From Natronospira bacteriovora (GTDB taxonomy: Bacteria > Pseudomonadota > Gammaproteobacteria > Natronospirales > Natronospiraceae), in the NCBI RefSeq assembly GCF_030848495.1, contig NZ_JAVDDT010000002.1, positions 124,001-188,000 of the forward strand: a stretch of DNA of 64,000 bases, given 5' to 3'. This document shows positions 46,292 to 54,034 of the stretch, one piece after another. The stretch's first letter is position 1; the number at the start of each line of letters is the position of its first letter. Below the pieces are notes generated by a model. The model searched no databases. It saw nothing but the letters and a program-made list of their open reading frames with translations, and was not told where the DNA came from. The position numbers and the translations under genes were made by a program.

Positions 46292-47587
46292 ATGCCCAAG
46301 ATCAAGCTGCACTGGCAGATTCTCATCGCCATCGTCCTGGCAATCGTCGCCGGCCTGATTACCGGCCACCCCGACGAGACGGAACTGGGCGCCCGCGCGG
46401 CCGCAGTCTATGATTTCTTCGGTACGCTGTTCCTCAGTGCCTTGCTGATGATCATCGTGCCGCTGATCGTGTCGTCCATCATCATCGGTATTGCCGGCAT
46501 CGCCCGCGAAGGACGCCTGGGTTCGCTGGGTGGCAAGACGCTGGGTTTCTACATCAGTACCGGCCTGGTGGCCGTGTTGGTTGGGCTGGTTGCCGTGAAC
46601 ATCAGCCAGCCTGGTTTCATCAACGGTGAACCAGCCGGTGATCGTCTGGCCCTGGACCGCGACGCCGACGAGGTGGTGGAGCAGGTGGGCGAGGGCGGTC
46701 CGGGTGAGCTCGTGGCCATCTTTCACCGCATGATCCCCGAGAACGTGGTTGATGCGGCCGCCAACAACGAACTGCTGGGGCTGATTTTCTTCGCTCTGCT
46801 GTTCGGCTATTTCATGACCCGGGTAAAGAAGGAAAACGCCGATACCCTCTACAACTTCTGGGACGGCGTTTTCGAGGTGATGATGAAGATCACTCACCTG
46901 GTGATGCTGTTTGCGCCCCTGGGCGTATTCGGCTTGGTTGCCAAGGTGGCGGCGGAGACCGGGGTGGATGCCGCCGGGCCATTGCTGGTGTTTGCCACCA
47001 CCGTGGTCATTGCCCTGGCCGTGCACGTTTTCATGGTCATGCCCCTTATGGTGCGCCTGATCACCAGCTACAACCCCTACCGGCTTTTCCGGGCCATGGG
47101 TCCCGCCTTGCTGACGGCCTTTTCCACGGCGTCTTCCATGGCTACCCTGCCGGTGACCATGGATTGCGTGCGCAAGAATGCCAAGGTCTCGCAAAAGACC
47201 AGCAGCTTCGTGCTGCCGCTGGGGGCCACGGTCAACATGAACGGTACTGCCCTGTATGAGTGCGTGGCGGCGATCTTCATTGCCCAGGCCTACGGCCTGG
47301 ATCTCACCATCGGTGTCCAGTTCACCATCGTCGTGGCCGCCCTGGTGACGTCCATCGGTGTGGCCGGTGTGCCCATGGCTTCCATGGTGGCCATCGGCAT
47401 CATCCTCACCGCCGTGGGCCTGCCCCTGGAGGCGTTGGGTCTGCTCTTCGTCTTCGACCGCATCCTCGACATGCTGCGAACCGCCACCAACGTCTATGGT
47501 GACGGTGTGTGTTCGGTGATCGTGGCGCACCTGGAGGGCGAAAAGGATCTTCTGCCCTCTGGCAAGATGGAGAAGGTGAATATTTGA
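46292..47587 (+). CDS. dicarboxylate/amino acid:cation symporter (DAACS family)
   Basis: A 431-aa inner-membrane symporter related to DctA and GltP. Membrane helices open with WQILIAIVLAIVAGLITG. The transport core is visible as FSTASSMATLPVTMDCV (serine-rich hairpin loop) and LPLGATVNMNGTALYE (the NMDGT region, here NMNGT). The Asp to Asn change lies in the cation/substrate loop and may shift selectivity. The second hairpin is SIGVAGVPMASMVAIGIIL. The substrate (glutamate, aspartate or C4 acids) cannot be decided. ATG 46292 has AGGAGA upstream. It is flanked by terminators, so it is monocistronic. Confidence 0.85.
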   Translation: MPKIKLHWQILIAIVLAIVAGLITGHPDETELGARAAAVYDFFGTLFLSALLMIIVPLIVSSIIIGIAGIAREGRLGSLGGKTLGFYISTGLVAVLVGLVAVNISQPGFINGEPAGDRLALDRDADEVVEQVGEGGPGELVAIFHRMIPENVVDAAANNELLGLIFFALLFGYFMTRVKKENADTLYNFWDGVFEVMMKITHLVMLFAPLGVFGLVAKVAAETGVDAAGPLLVFATTVVIALAVHVFMVMPLMVRLITSYNPYRLFRAMGPALLTAFSTASSMATLPVTMDCVRKNAKVSQKTSSFVLPLGATVNMNGTALYECVAAIFIAQAYGLDLTIGVQFTIVVAALVTSIGVAGVPMASMVAIGIILTAVGLPLEALGLLFVFDRILDMLRTATNVYGDGVCSVIVAHLEGEKDLLPSGKMEKVNI

Positions 47588-47615
47588 GGTAGCGACAAGC
47601 TACAAGCTGAATCAG

Positions 47616-47646
47616 AAAAGCGGGGCCGTCAGGCCCCGCTTTTTTT
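47616..47646 (+). terminator. intrinsic terminator of the symporter gene
   Basis: A perfect stem AAAAGCGGGGCC/GGCCCCGCTTTT with GTCA loop continues into more T (47640-47646). Confidence 0.92.
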
Positions 47647-47652
47647 CGCAAC

Positions 47653-47684
47653 AAAAAAGCCGACGCCCAAAGGGCGCCGGCTTT
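47653..47684 (-). terminator. intrinsic terminator of fabI
   Basis: Read on the minus strand: AAAGCCGGCGCCC, a 3-base loop and GGGCGTCGGCTTTTTT (12 of 13 pairs). It lies 68 bp beyond the fabI stop and back to back with the plus-strand terminator. Confidence 0.8.
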
Positions 47685-47692
47685 GTGCCTTT

Positions 47693-47731
47693 GGCTTGCA
47701 GCTTGAGGCTTGCAGCTTGAGGCTTGCAGCT
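47693..47731. repeat. 14-bp tandem repeat GGCTTGCAGCTTGA (2.8 copies)
   Basis: Two exact copies (47693-47706, 47707-47720) plus GGCTTGCAGCT (47721-47731). Relatives occur at 47589-47606 (reverse orientation, GCGACAAGCTACAAGCTGA) and 54015-54034. All three abut intrinsic terminators. Confidence 0.85.
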
Positions 47732-47751
47732 GGCGACTGATGGCGCCGCCA

Positions 47752-48537
47752 TCAGTCGTTCAAGGTCATCCCCATCATGCTGTAGCCATTGTCCACGTGG
47801 ATGATCTCGCCGGTGATGCCGGAGGCCAGGTCGGAGCAGAGGAAAGCCGCGGTGTTGCCCACTTCTTCAATGGTCACGTTACGGTTGAGCGGCGTGATGC
47901 GCTTGACGTGATCCAGCATGCTGCGAAAGTTGCTGATGCCCGCGGCGGCCAGGGTCTTGATGGGGCCGGCGGAAATGCTGTTGACGCGAATGCCGCTGGC
48001 ACCCAGGTCAGCGGCCATGAAGCGCACATTGGCTTCCAGGCTGGCCTTGGCCACGCCCATGACGTTGTAGTTGGGGATGGCCCGCTCGGCGCCCAGATAG
48101 CTCATGGTGAGCAGGGAGCCATTACGACCTTCCATCATCGGGCGCGCCGCCTTGGCGAGCGCGGCGAAGCTGTAAGAGCTGATGTCGTGGGCCACCGCGA
48201 AGTTGTCGCGGGTCACGCTTTCCAGGTAGCCGCCCTGCAGGGCTTCCCGCGGTGCGTAGGCCACGCTGTGAACGAGAATGTCCAGGCCGTCCCAGCTCTT
48301 GCCCAGGCCATCGAACACGGCCTGGATTTCCGCATCGCTGCTGACGTCACAGGGGAAGCACAGTTCGGAGCCGAAATCGGCGGCCATCTTCTCCACCCGC
48401 GGCTTGAGCTTGTCGTTCTGGTAGGTGAACGCCAGTTCCGCGCCTTGCTCATGCATGGCCTGGGCGATGCCATAGGCGATGGAGCGATTGCTTGCCAGAC
48501 CCACGATCAGGGCCTTCTTACCCTTGAGAAATGCCAT
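47752..48537 (-). CDS. fabI: enoyl-[acyl-carrier-protein] reductase (NADH)
   Basis: A 261-aa short-chain dehydrogenase that reduces trans-2-enoyl-ACP in the last step of each fatty-acid elongation round. It has the FabI-type nucleotide motif [16 protein letters not shown]. The catalytic Tyr and Lys are in [13 protein letters not shown] (Tyr-x6-Lys, Y of PNYNVM), and the substrate loop is [14 protein letters not shown]. Length is normal. It has its own terminator and stands alone between the symporter and mltD. Confidence 0.95.
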   Translation of the reverse strand: MAFLKGKKALIVGLASNRSIAYGIAQAMHEQGAELAFTYQNDKLKPRVEKMAADFGSELCFPCDVSSDAEIQAVFDGLGKSWDGLDILVHSVAYAPREALQGGYLESVTRDNFAVAHDISSYSFAALAKAARPMMEGRNGSLLTMSYLGAERAIPNYNVMGVAKASLEANVRFMAADLGASGIRVNSISAGPIKTLAAAGISNFRSMLDHVKRITPLNRNVTIEEVGNTAAFLCSDLASGITGEIIHVDNGYSMMGMTLND

Positions 48538-48644
48538 GGTTTTCTCCCCTTGGACAATTCAGAAAGGCGGCCGGCCCCGCGAGGGGCCGGCGCCATGGAA
48601 ACAATGGCGGAAATCTTACAGCCCGAAGGCCAATTCCACCAGTA

Positions 48645-50318
48645 TCAGCTGCCGGCGTGGCTGTTGGTCACATCCACGATGATGGTCAGCCGCTGACCGG
48701 GTTGCAGATAGTCATCGGCATTGAGGCTGTTCCAGCGCAGCAGGTCGCTTACCGTCACACCGAAGCGACTGGCAATGCGCGCGAGGGAATCACCGCTGCG
48801 CACCTGGTAGTTCACCCGGCGCTCCCGGTCACTCGGCCCCCCACGCATGGGGCTTAGCTGGGCCACGCTGGCGTCGCTGACCCACACCGTCAGGGTCTGG
48901 CCGGCGCGCAGGGTATCGCCTGGTGCCATGCCATTCCACTGGGCCAGCTGACGCACGCCCACGCCGTAGCGCTGGGCGATGGACCAGAAGGATTCGCCCG
49001 GCTGCACACTGTGGTTCACCCGCTCGCGGTTGCCACGCTGGGTGGACTGGATGCGGGCAATGCGCTGGCTGACGGTGCCACTGTAACTGGCTGCATCTGC
49101 CATGGGCTGGGGCACCAGCAGGTGATCACCGGCACGGATGACGTGGCTTCGCAGCTCATTCACGTCCTGCAGCAGTTCCACGGTGGTGTTGTAGTTGCGG
49201 GCTATGCGATTGAGGCTCTCACCCGACTCAATGCGATGACGCACCCAGCGGATACGGTCGCCGGGATCGAGTTCCGCCAGGGCCTGTTCGAAGGCTTCCT
49301 TTCGGTCGATGGGTACCACCAGGCGATGGGGGCCATCCGGGTCGGTCGCCCAGCGATTGAAGCCGGCGTTCAGGCGGTAAACCTCGTCGATGTCCATGTC
49401 GGCCAGTCTGGCGGCCAGGGCCAGGTCGATCTGGCCGTCCAGCTCCACCACGGCGATGCGCGGCTCGTTGTCGATGGGCCGCAGGCTGACACCGTACTCT
49501 TCCGGATGGGCGATGATCTCGCGCAGGGCCAGCACCTTGGGTACGTAGTGCATGGTCTCGCGGGGCAGGCGCAGGCTCCAGTAATCCGTGTCCTGACCGC
49601 GCTGGCGGGCGGTACGCATGGCGCGGGAGACATTGCCGCCACCGGCATTGTAGGCGGCCAGGGCCAGCTCGTAATCGCCACCAAAACGGTTGGCGAGGGA
49701 TTCCAGGTAGGTCAGTGCGGCATCGGTGGCGGCGATGAAATCCCGGCGACCGTCATACCACCAGTTCTGCTTGAGGCCGAAATGACGCCCCGTGGACGGA
49801 ATGAACTGCCACATGCCGGCCGCGCGGCCATGGGAATAGGCAAAGGGGTCGTAGGCGCTTTCCACGATGGGCACCAGGGCCATTTCCGTGGGCATGCCCC
49901 GTGCCTCGATTTCATCGAGAATGTAGGTCAGAAAGGGTTCGGCGCGTGTGGCGACCCGATCCATGTAGCCGGGATAGCGCTGATGCCAGCGGATCTGCGG
50001 GTCGATGCGGTTGTTTTCCCGCGACTCCATGGCGAAACCACGGCGCATGCGCTCCCACACGTCCTCGGGCGCCTTGAGTTCGCCATCCTCGTCCAGCAGA
50101 TGCCGGGCATGGTCACGCCAGTCAATATGGGTAGTGAGATCCAGCTCCACCGGCGGATCCAGCTCCAGTGCCGGCTCCAGGCCGATATCGGCCACCACAT
50201 CGCTGTCCTCGCGCTCGAAGAAAGGCAGGCTGGCGCAGGCTCCCAGCGTCAGGGGCAGGGTGACGACGAGGCCGATACGGCGGAATCGACACAGGGGGGA
50301 GGCGGATGACATGAGCAT
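48645..50318 (-). CDS. mltD: membrane-bound lytic murein transglycosylase D-like lipoprotein
   Basis: A 557-aa lipoprotein that cleaves peptidoglycan glycan strands. The signal LVVTLPLTLGACA has a lipobox with Cys28. The SLT domain has catalytic Glu153 in VPIVESAYDPFAYS and the conserved GRAAGMWQFIPSTGR. AALAYNAGGGNVSRA-type sequence follows. Three LysM modules occupy roughly the last 170 residues (starts near RIESGESLNRIA, SVQPGESFWSIA and QVRSGDSLARIA). ATG 50318 follows AAGGAA; the frame continuing to 50576 overlaps gloB. It lies 16 bp after gloB, the usual gammaproteobacterial pair. Confidence 0.93.
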   Translation of the reverse strand: MLMSSASPLCRFRRIGLVVTLPLTLGACASLPFFEREDSDVVADIGLEPALELDPPVELDLTTHIDWRDHARHLLDEDGELKAPEDVWERMRRGFAMESRENNRIDPQIRWHQRYPGYMDRVATRAEPFLTYILDEIEARGMPTEMALVPIVESAYDPFAYSHGRAAGMWQFIPSTGRHFGLKQNWWYDGRRDFIAATDAALTYLESLANRFGGDYELALAAYNAGGGNVSRAMRTARQRGQDTDYWSLRLPRETMHYVPKVLALREIIAHPEEYGVSLRPIDNEPRIAVVELDGQIDLALAARLADMDIDEVYRLNAGFNRWATDPDGPHRLVVPIDRKEAFEQALAELDPGDRIRWVRHRIESGESLNRIARNYNTTVELLQDVNELRSHVIRAGDHLLVPQPMADAASYSGTVSQRIARIQSTQRGNRERVNHSVQPGESFWSIAQRYGVGVRQLAQWNGMAPGDTLRAGQTLTVWVSDASVAQLSPMRGGPSDRERRVNYQVRSGDSLARIASRFGVTVSDLLRWNSLNADDYLQPGQRLTIIVDVTNSHAGS

Positions 50319-50334
50319 TGGTTTCCTTGTTGGT

Positions 50335-51108
50335 TCAGAACCGGTCTTTCCAGTCCCGGATGACGGCAAATACCTCGGAGGCGGCCGGCAGCGGTTTTCC
50401 GGCCCGGGCCTCGGCGCTTTCGCGCACGGCCGGCTCACGGCAGCGCAGAAAGACATTGAAGCGTCGTTCTTCGGCGAGCGTCGTGGGCAGACTGGGCTTC
50501 TCGTCCGCAAGCCGGGCTTCGGCACGCTGCCGAAATTCAGCGATGACGTCGGCATTGGCCGGTTCCACCGCCTCACAGAAGGCCAGATTCTTCAGGGTGT
50601 ATTCATGGCCGCAGTAGATCAGGGTTTCGCCGGGCAGTTCGGTGAGGCGATCCAGAGAGCCCAGCATCTGTTCCGCATCACCCTCGAACATGCGTCCACA
50701 GCCGCCGCTGAACAGGGTATCACCGCTCAGGAGCAGGCCATGCCCCGCAAAGGCGATATGGCCGCGCGTGTGACCGGGGATGCCGATGACATCGAATTCG
50801 AGGCCGAGTCCGTCCAGGGCCAGGCGGTCACCGCCACTGAGGCCCTGGGTGCGTGCGGGAACCGGCTCATCCGCCGGGCCGTAGACGGGAACGGGGTAAT
50901 CCTCTAGCAGCGCCTCGATGCCGTTGACGTGATCCCAGTGCCGATGGGTCACCAGAATGGCCTCCGGGACAAGCGCCTGGGCGGTCAGGGCTTCGCGCAC
51001 CGGCCCGGCCTCACCGGGATCCACGATGGCCACGTGGCGGCGATCCCGGCCATGCAGCAGCCAGACATAATTGTCATTGAGTGTGGGAACGGGCGTCACT
51101 TCGAGCAT
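50335..51108 (-). CDS. gloB: hydroxyacylglutathione hydrolase (glyoxalase II)
   Basis: A 257-aa metallo-beta-lactamase-fold enzyme that hydrolyses lactoylglutathione in methylglyoxal detoxification. The metal site is ILVTHRHWDHVNG, with IPGHTRGHIAF and LLLSGDTLFSGGCGR completing the ligands. YCGHEYTLKNLAF is the substrate region. ATG 51108 is the start. It is divergent from the methyltransferase-rnhA-dnaQ run, as in E. coli. Confidence 0.94.
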   Translation of the reverse strand: MLEVTPVPTLNDNYVWLLHGRDRRHVAIVDPGEAGPVREALTAQALVPEAILVTHRHWDHVNGIEALLEDYPVPVYGPADEPVPARTQGLSGGDRLALDGLGLEFDVIGIPGHTRGHIAFAGHGLLLSGDTLFSGGCGRMFEGDAEQMLGSLDRLTELPGETLIYCGHEYTLKNLAFCEAVEPANADVIAEFRQRAEARLADEKPSLPTTLAEERRFNVFLRCREPAVRESAEARAGKPLPAASEVFAVIRDWKDRF

Positions 51109-51293
51109 GGCGTCTATCCTACCTTGACCAACGAAAAGGTCAACAAAAATAGTGCCTTGGCCGATTTTTTCCGAGCCGGTCACAGCCGGCCTGGCCCAGG
51201 CACTGATCGCGGCGGCACTGGTCTCGAAGGCGCCGTGGGTTTATGCTCTCAGGCGGACGCACCGCCCCCTCGCCAGTGAGACCGTCGCCGTCA

Positions 51294-52040
51294 ATGAGAG
51301 CATCACCCGACAGCCTGGAGGCCTGGTTCCACACCCCCCTGGGTACGGCCACCCTGGCCTGTGAGCGCTTGCTGGCCGGGCATCTAATGGATGAGCTGTT
51401 CGGCTATTATCTGATTCAGGTGGGCCACTGGGGGGGAACCGAGGCCCTGATCGAATCCTGCCGGGTTCGCCATCATCTGCTGGTGGAAGAGACCCCGCCG
51501 GCCAGTGTCATTGCGCCGCGTGATTCCCTGCCCGTGGCCAGCAGCAGCGTGGACGTGGTGCTGTTGCCCCATACCCTGGAATTTGACGACAATCCCCACG
51601 GGGTGCTGCGGGAAGCCCACCGAGTGCTGATCAACGGGGGCCATGTCCTGTTGCTGGGGTTTTCCCGCTACAGCCTCTGGGGTCTGCGGGAGATCATTCG
51701 CCGCCCGCCCTTCGGGGAGCTGAACCTGCTGCCGGAACGGCGCGTGGGGGACTGGATGCGGCTGCTCGGCCTGGAGCTGGTGGCCATGGAGCGTTTCCTC
51801 TATCGCCTGCCGCTCAATTACGGCAGCCTCACCCGGCGCAGTCGCTGGTTGGAGAACTGGGGCCGGTCCCTGGTGCCCGGACCCTGGCCGGCGGCGGCCT
51901 ACGCCGCACTGTTCCGCAAGCAGGCCCTGGGTGGACGACCCATTCGTCCGCGCTGGAAGCGAAGCCGCCGACGTGCCCGCCAGGCAGCGGTACCGGAGGG
52001 CTGGCCCTCGAACCGGTTGCAGAAGCAACGGCGGAACTGA
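51294..52040 (+). CDS. SAM-dependent methyltransferase (YafS-like)
   Basis: A class I methyltransferase of about 248 aa related to E. coli YafS, which sits in the same gloB/rnhA neighbourhood. [20 protein letters not shown] at the N-terminus is the family opening. [20 protein letters not shown] and [19 protein letters not shown] are the post-I and methyltransferase motifs. The SAM-binding glycine loop is degenerate ([12 protein letters not shown]). The tail is a strongly basic Arg/Lys stretch. ATG 51294 fits the conserved N-terminus; ATG 51243 is possible. The substrate is unknown. Confidence 0.75.
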   Translation: MRASPDSLEAWFHTPLGTATLACERLLAGHLMDELFGYYLIQVGHWGGTEALIESCRVRHHLLVEETPPASVIAPRDSLPVASSSVDVVLLPHTLEFDDNPHGVLREAHRVLINGGHVLLLGFSRYSLWGLREIIRRPPFGELNLLPERRVGDWMRLLGLELVAMERFLYRLPLNYGSLTRRSRWLENWGRSLVPGPWPAAAYAALFRKQALGGRPIRPRWKRSRRRARQAAVPEGWPSNRLQKQRRN

Positions 52041-52098
52041 TCGCGATACATCATGCACGGACACGACAGTCGCCGTCGTGGCCAGACAGGAGAATCAC

Positions 52099-52551
52099 TT
52101 GGCAGACAAGACTGTAATCGTACACACCGATGGCGCTTGCCGTGGCAACCCCGGGCCCGGAGGCTGGGGAGCGCTGCTGGAATGGGGTGGTCATTGTCGC
52201 GAGCTCAAGGGCGGCGAGCCAGAGACCACCAACAACCGTATGGAGCTGCGGGCCGCCATTGAGGCCCTGAGTACACTCAAACGTCGCTGCCAGGTGGAGC
52301 TTTATACGGATTCCGAATACGTTCGTCAGGGCATCACCCAGTGGATGGACGGCTGGAAACAGCGCGGCTGGAAGACGTCGGCGAAAAAGCCGGTCAAGAA
52401 CCGCGAGTTGTGGGAGGCGCTCGATCGCCAGTGTCAGCGTCACGATATTCGCTGGCACTGGGTCAAGGGGCATGCCGGCCATCCTGGCAATGAGCGTGCC
52501 GATGCCCTGGCCAATGAAGCCATTGATGAAATGCAGGGCGCCAAAGCCTGA
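52099..52551 (+). CDS. rnhA: ribonuclease HI
   Basis: A 150-aa endonuclease that cuts RNA in RNA:DNA hybrids. The four carboxylates are in place: Asp11 ([16 protein letters not shown]), Glu49 ([13 protein letters not shown]), Asp71 ([11 protein letters not shown]) and the last Asp in [12 protein letters not shown]. The basic substrate handle is [20 protein letters not shown]. The start is a TTG at 52099 with CAGGAGA upstream; the frame open further upstream belongs to the overlapping methyltransferase gene region. Confidence 0.94.
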   Translation: MADKTVIVHTDGACRGNPGPGGWGALLEWGGHCRELKGGEPETTNNRMELRAAIEALSTLKRRCQVELYTDSEYVRQGITQWMDGWKQRGWKTSAKKPVKNRELWEALDRQCQRHDIRWHWVKGHAGHPGNERADALANEAIDEMQGAKA

Positions 52552-52565
52552 GCAGGGAGTAGACC

Positions 52566-53348
52566 GTGAGCCAGAACCCGACCCATCGCCAGATCGTGCT
52601 GGATACCGAGACCACTGGTATTGAAACCAGCGACGGCCACCGTGTGATCGAGATCGGTTGCGTGGAAATGGTCAATCGCCGTTTCACGGGCCGAAATTTC
52701 CACCAGTATCTGAATCCGGATCGGGAAGTGGATGCAGGCGCCGTCGAAGTGCATGGCCTGAGCAATGATTTCCTGGCCGACAAGCCCCGATTCGAGGAGG
52801 TGGTGGAAGACTTTCTCGACTTCGTGCGTGGGGCCGAGCTGGTCATCCACAATGCCCCATTCGATGTGGGCTTTCTGGATCATGAGCTGTCCATGCTGGG
52901 GCGAGACGAGCGCGTCAATGATCTCTGCGAAGTACTGGACACCCTGGTCATGGCCCGGCGCATGCACCCGGGGCAGCGCAACAGCCTGGATGCTCTGTGC
53001 AAGCGCTATGAGGTAGACAACTCCAACCGTGATCTGCACGGCGCTCTGCTGGATGCGGAAATCCTGGCAGACGTTTACCTGGCCATGACCGGTGGCCAGA
53101 AAGCCCTCCTGCTGGGTCAGTCAGACACTGAAGACGGCGGGGAGCAGGGTGGTGCCGAACGGGTCCGGCGCGTGAATCGTGAAGGGCTCGTACTGCCGGT
53201 GGTTCGTGCCAGTGACGAGGAAGTACGCGAGCACGAGAAGCGCCTTCAGGCCATCCATGAGGCAAGTGGTGACGCGGTCTGGTTGCGTGCCGGTCAGGCA
53301 CCGCAGGAGGATGACGCAACGGTGGAGGAGGCCGGCCATGAAAGCTGA
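52566..53348 (+). CDS. dnaQ: DNA polymerase III epsilon subunit (3'-5' proofreading exonuclease)
   Basis: A 260-aa proofreading subunit. The DEDDh exonuclease motifs are visible: IVLDTETTGIE (Asp, Glu), VIHNAPFDVGFLDHEL (Asp), and DLHGALLDAEILADVYLAMT (His, Asp). The C-terminal 75 residues form the polymerase-alpha binding tail. It starts at a GTG behind GGGAG, 14 bp after rnhA. Its 3' end overlaps the GNAT gene by 11 bp. Confidence 0.93.
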   Translation: MSQNPTHRQIVLDTETTGIETSDGHRVIEIGCVEMVNRRFTGRNFHQYLNPDREVDAGAVEVHGLSNDFLADKPRFEEVVEDFLDFVRGAELVIHNAPFDVGFLDHELSMLGRDERVNDLCEVLDTLVMARRMHPGQRNSLDALCKRYEVDNSNRDLHGALLDAEILADVYLAMTGGQKALLLGQSDTEDGGEQGGAERVRRVNREGLVLPVVRASDEEVREHEKRLQAIHEASGDAVWLRAGQAPQEDDATVEEAGHES

Positions 53349-53835
53349 AGCAGCAGCGCGACGTTTTGGCGATTTCAGCATTCGGCCCTGGCAGGCGGAC
53401 GATTGCGATGCCGTGGTCGCCGTTCTCGGGCAGGTGCTGAACGAATACGGCCTCAATTTCGAACCCGAGGAAGCGGACCGGGACGTGGTCGAAGTTTCGC
53501 AGCATTACAGTGATCGGGGCGGTGAGTTCTGGGTCATCGAGCTGGACGGCAGACTCGTGGGTACGGCCGCCTTCTTTCCCCTTCATGATCGGCCCGAGGT
53601 GGCCGAGATCCGCAAGATGTATCTCTTGCCAGAGGCTCGCGGCAAGGGCCTTGGCCGCTGGCTGCTGAAGCTGCTGGAAGACCGGGCCCGTGAACGGGGT
53701 TTCAGATATGCCCGCCTGGAAACCGCCGCCGTGCTCAAGGAAGCCATCGCCTTGTACGAATCCGCCGGCTACACCACCGCCTCCGACGCCGTGGCCACCC
53801 GCCGCTGCGACCGCGTCCTCATCAAGCCGCTTTAA
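53338..53835 (+). CDS. GNAT family N-acetyltransferase
   Basis: A 165-aa acetyltransferase of the GNAT fold. The acetyl-CoA pyrophosphate loop is LPEARGKGLGRWLLKLLED (Q/R-x-x-G-x-G/A type). IRKMYLLPEARG precedes it, and LYESAGYTTAS is the C-terminal beta-bulge block. It is probably coupled to dnaQ by overlap. The substrate is unknown. A long inverted repeat and a bidirectional terminator follow. Confidence 0.83.
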   Translation: MKAEAAARRFGDFSIRPWQADDCDAVVAVLGQVLNEYGLNFEPEEADRDVVEVSQHYSDRGGEFWVIELDGRLVGTAAFFPLHDRPEVAEIRKMYLLPEARGKGLGRWLLKLLEDRARERGFRYARLETAAVLKEAIALYESAGYTTASDAVATRRCDRVLIKPL

Positions 53836-53846
53836 TCCGCAAAAAA

Positions 53847-53976
53847 ATCTTCGCGGAAAAGCGGGGAGGGAATACGGGCGTGGTTGCCGGGGCGGGTCTT
53901 GGTGGCCCTGCCCAGAATACGCCCCCACCAACCCGACGGCGCCAAACCGCTCGGCCCCCCGCTTTTCCGCGAAGAT
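53847..53976. repeat. 20-bp perfect inverted repeat spaced by 90 bp
   Basis: ATCTTCGCGGAAAAGCGGGG (53847-53866) returns as its exact reverse complement at 53957-53976. The 90-bp interior also has partly complementary G-rich and C-rich halves (GGGCGTGG with CCACCAACCC-like pairing), so the whole may fold as one long hairpin. No open frame is inside. Confidence 0.85.
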
Positions 53977-53978
53977 CC

Positions 53979-54013
53979 AAAAAAAAAACGGGGCCCGAGG
54001 GCCCCGTTTTTTT
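53979..54013. terminator. bidirectional intrinsic terminator between GNAT gene and mrp operon
   Basis: Ten A, the stem CGGGGCCC/GGGCCCCG and seven T. A-run and T-run on either side let it serve the plus-strand dnaQ-GNAT unit and the minus-strand antiporter operon. Confidence 0.9.
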
Positions 54014-54014
54014 C

Positions 54015-54034
54015 GCTTGCAGCTTGTGGCTTAC
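54015..54034. repeat. GCTTGCAGCTTGTGGCTTAC element next to terminator
   Basis: A single copy similar to the 14-bp repeat at 47693. It adjoins the T run of the terminator and overlaps the stop codon of the last antiporter gene. Confidence 0.55.
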
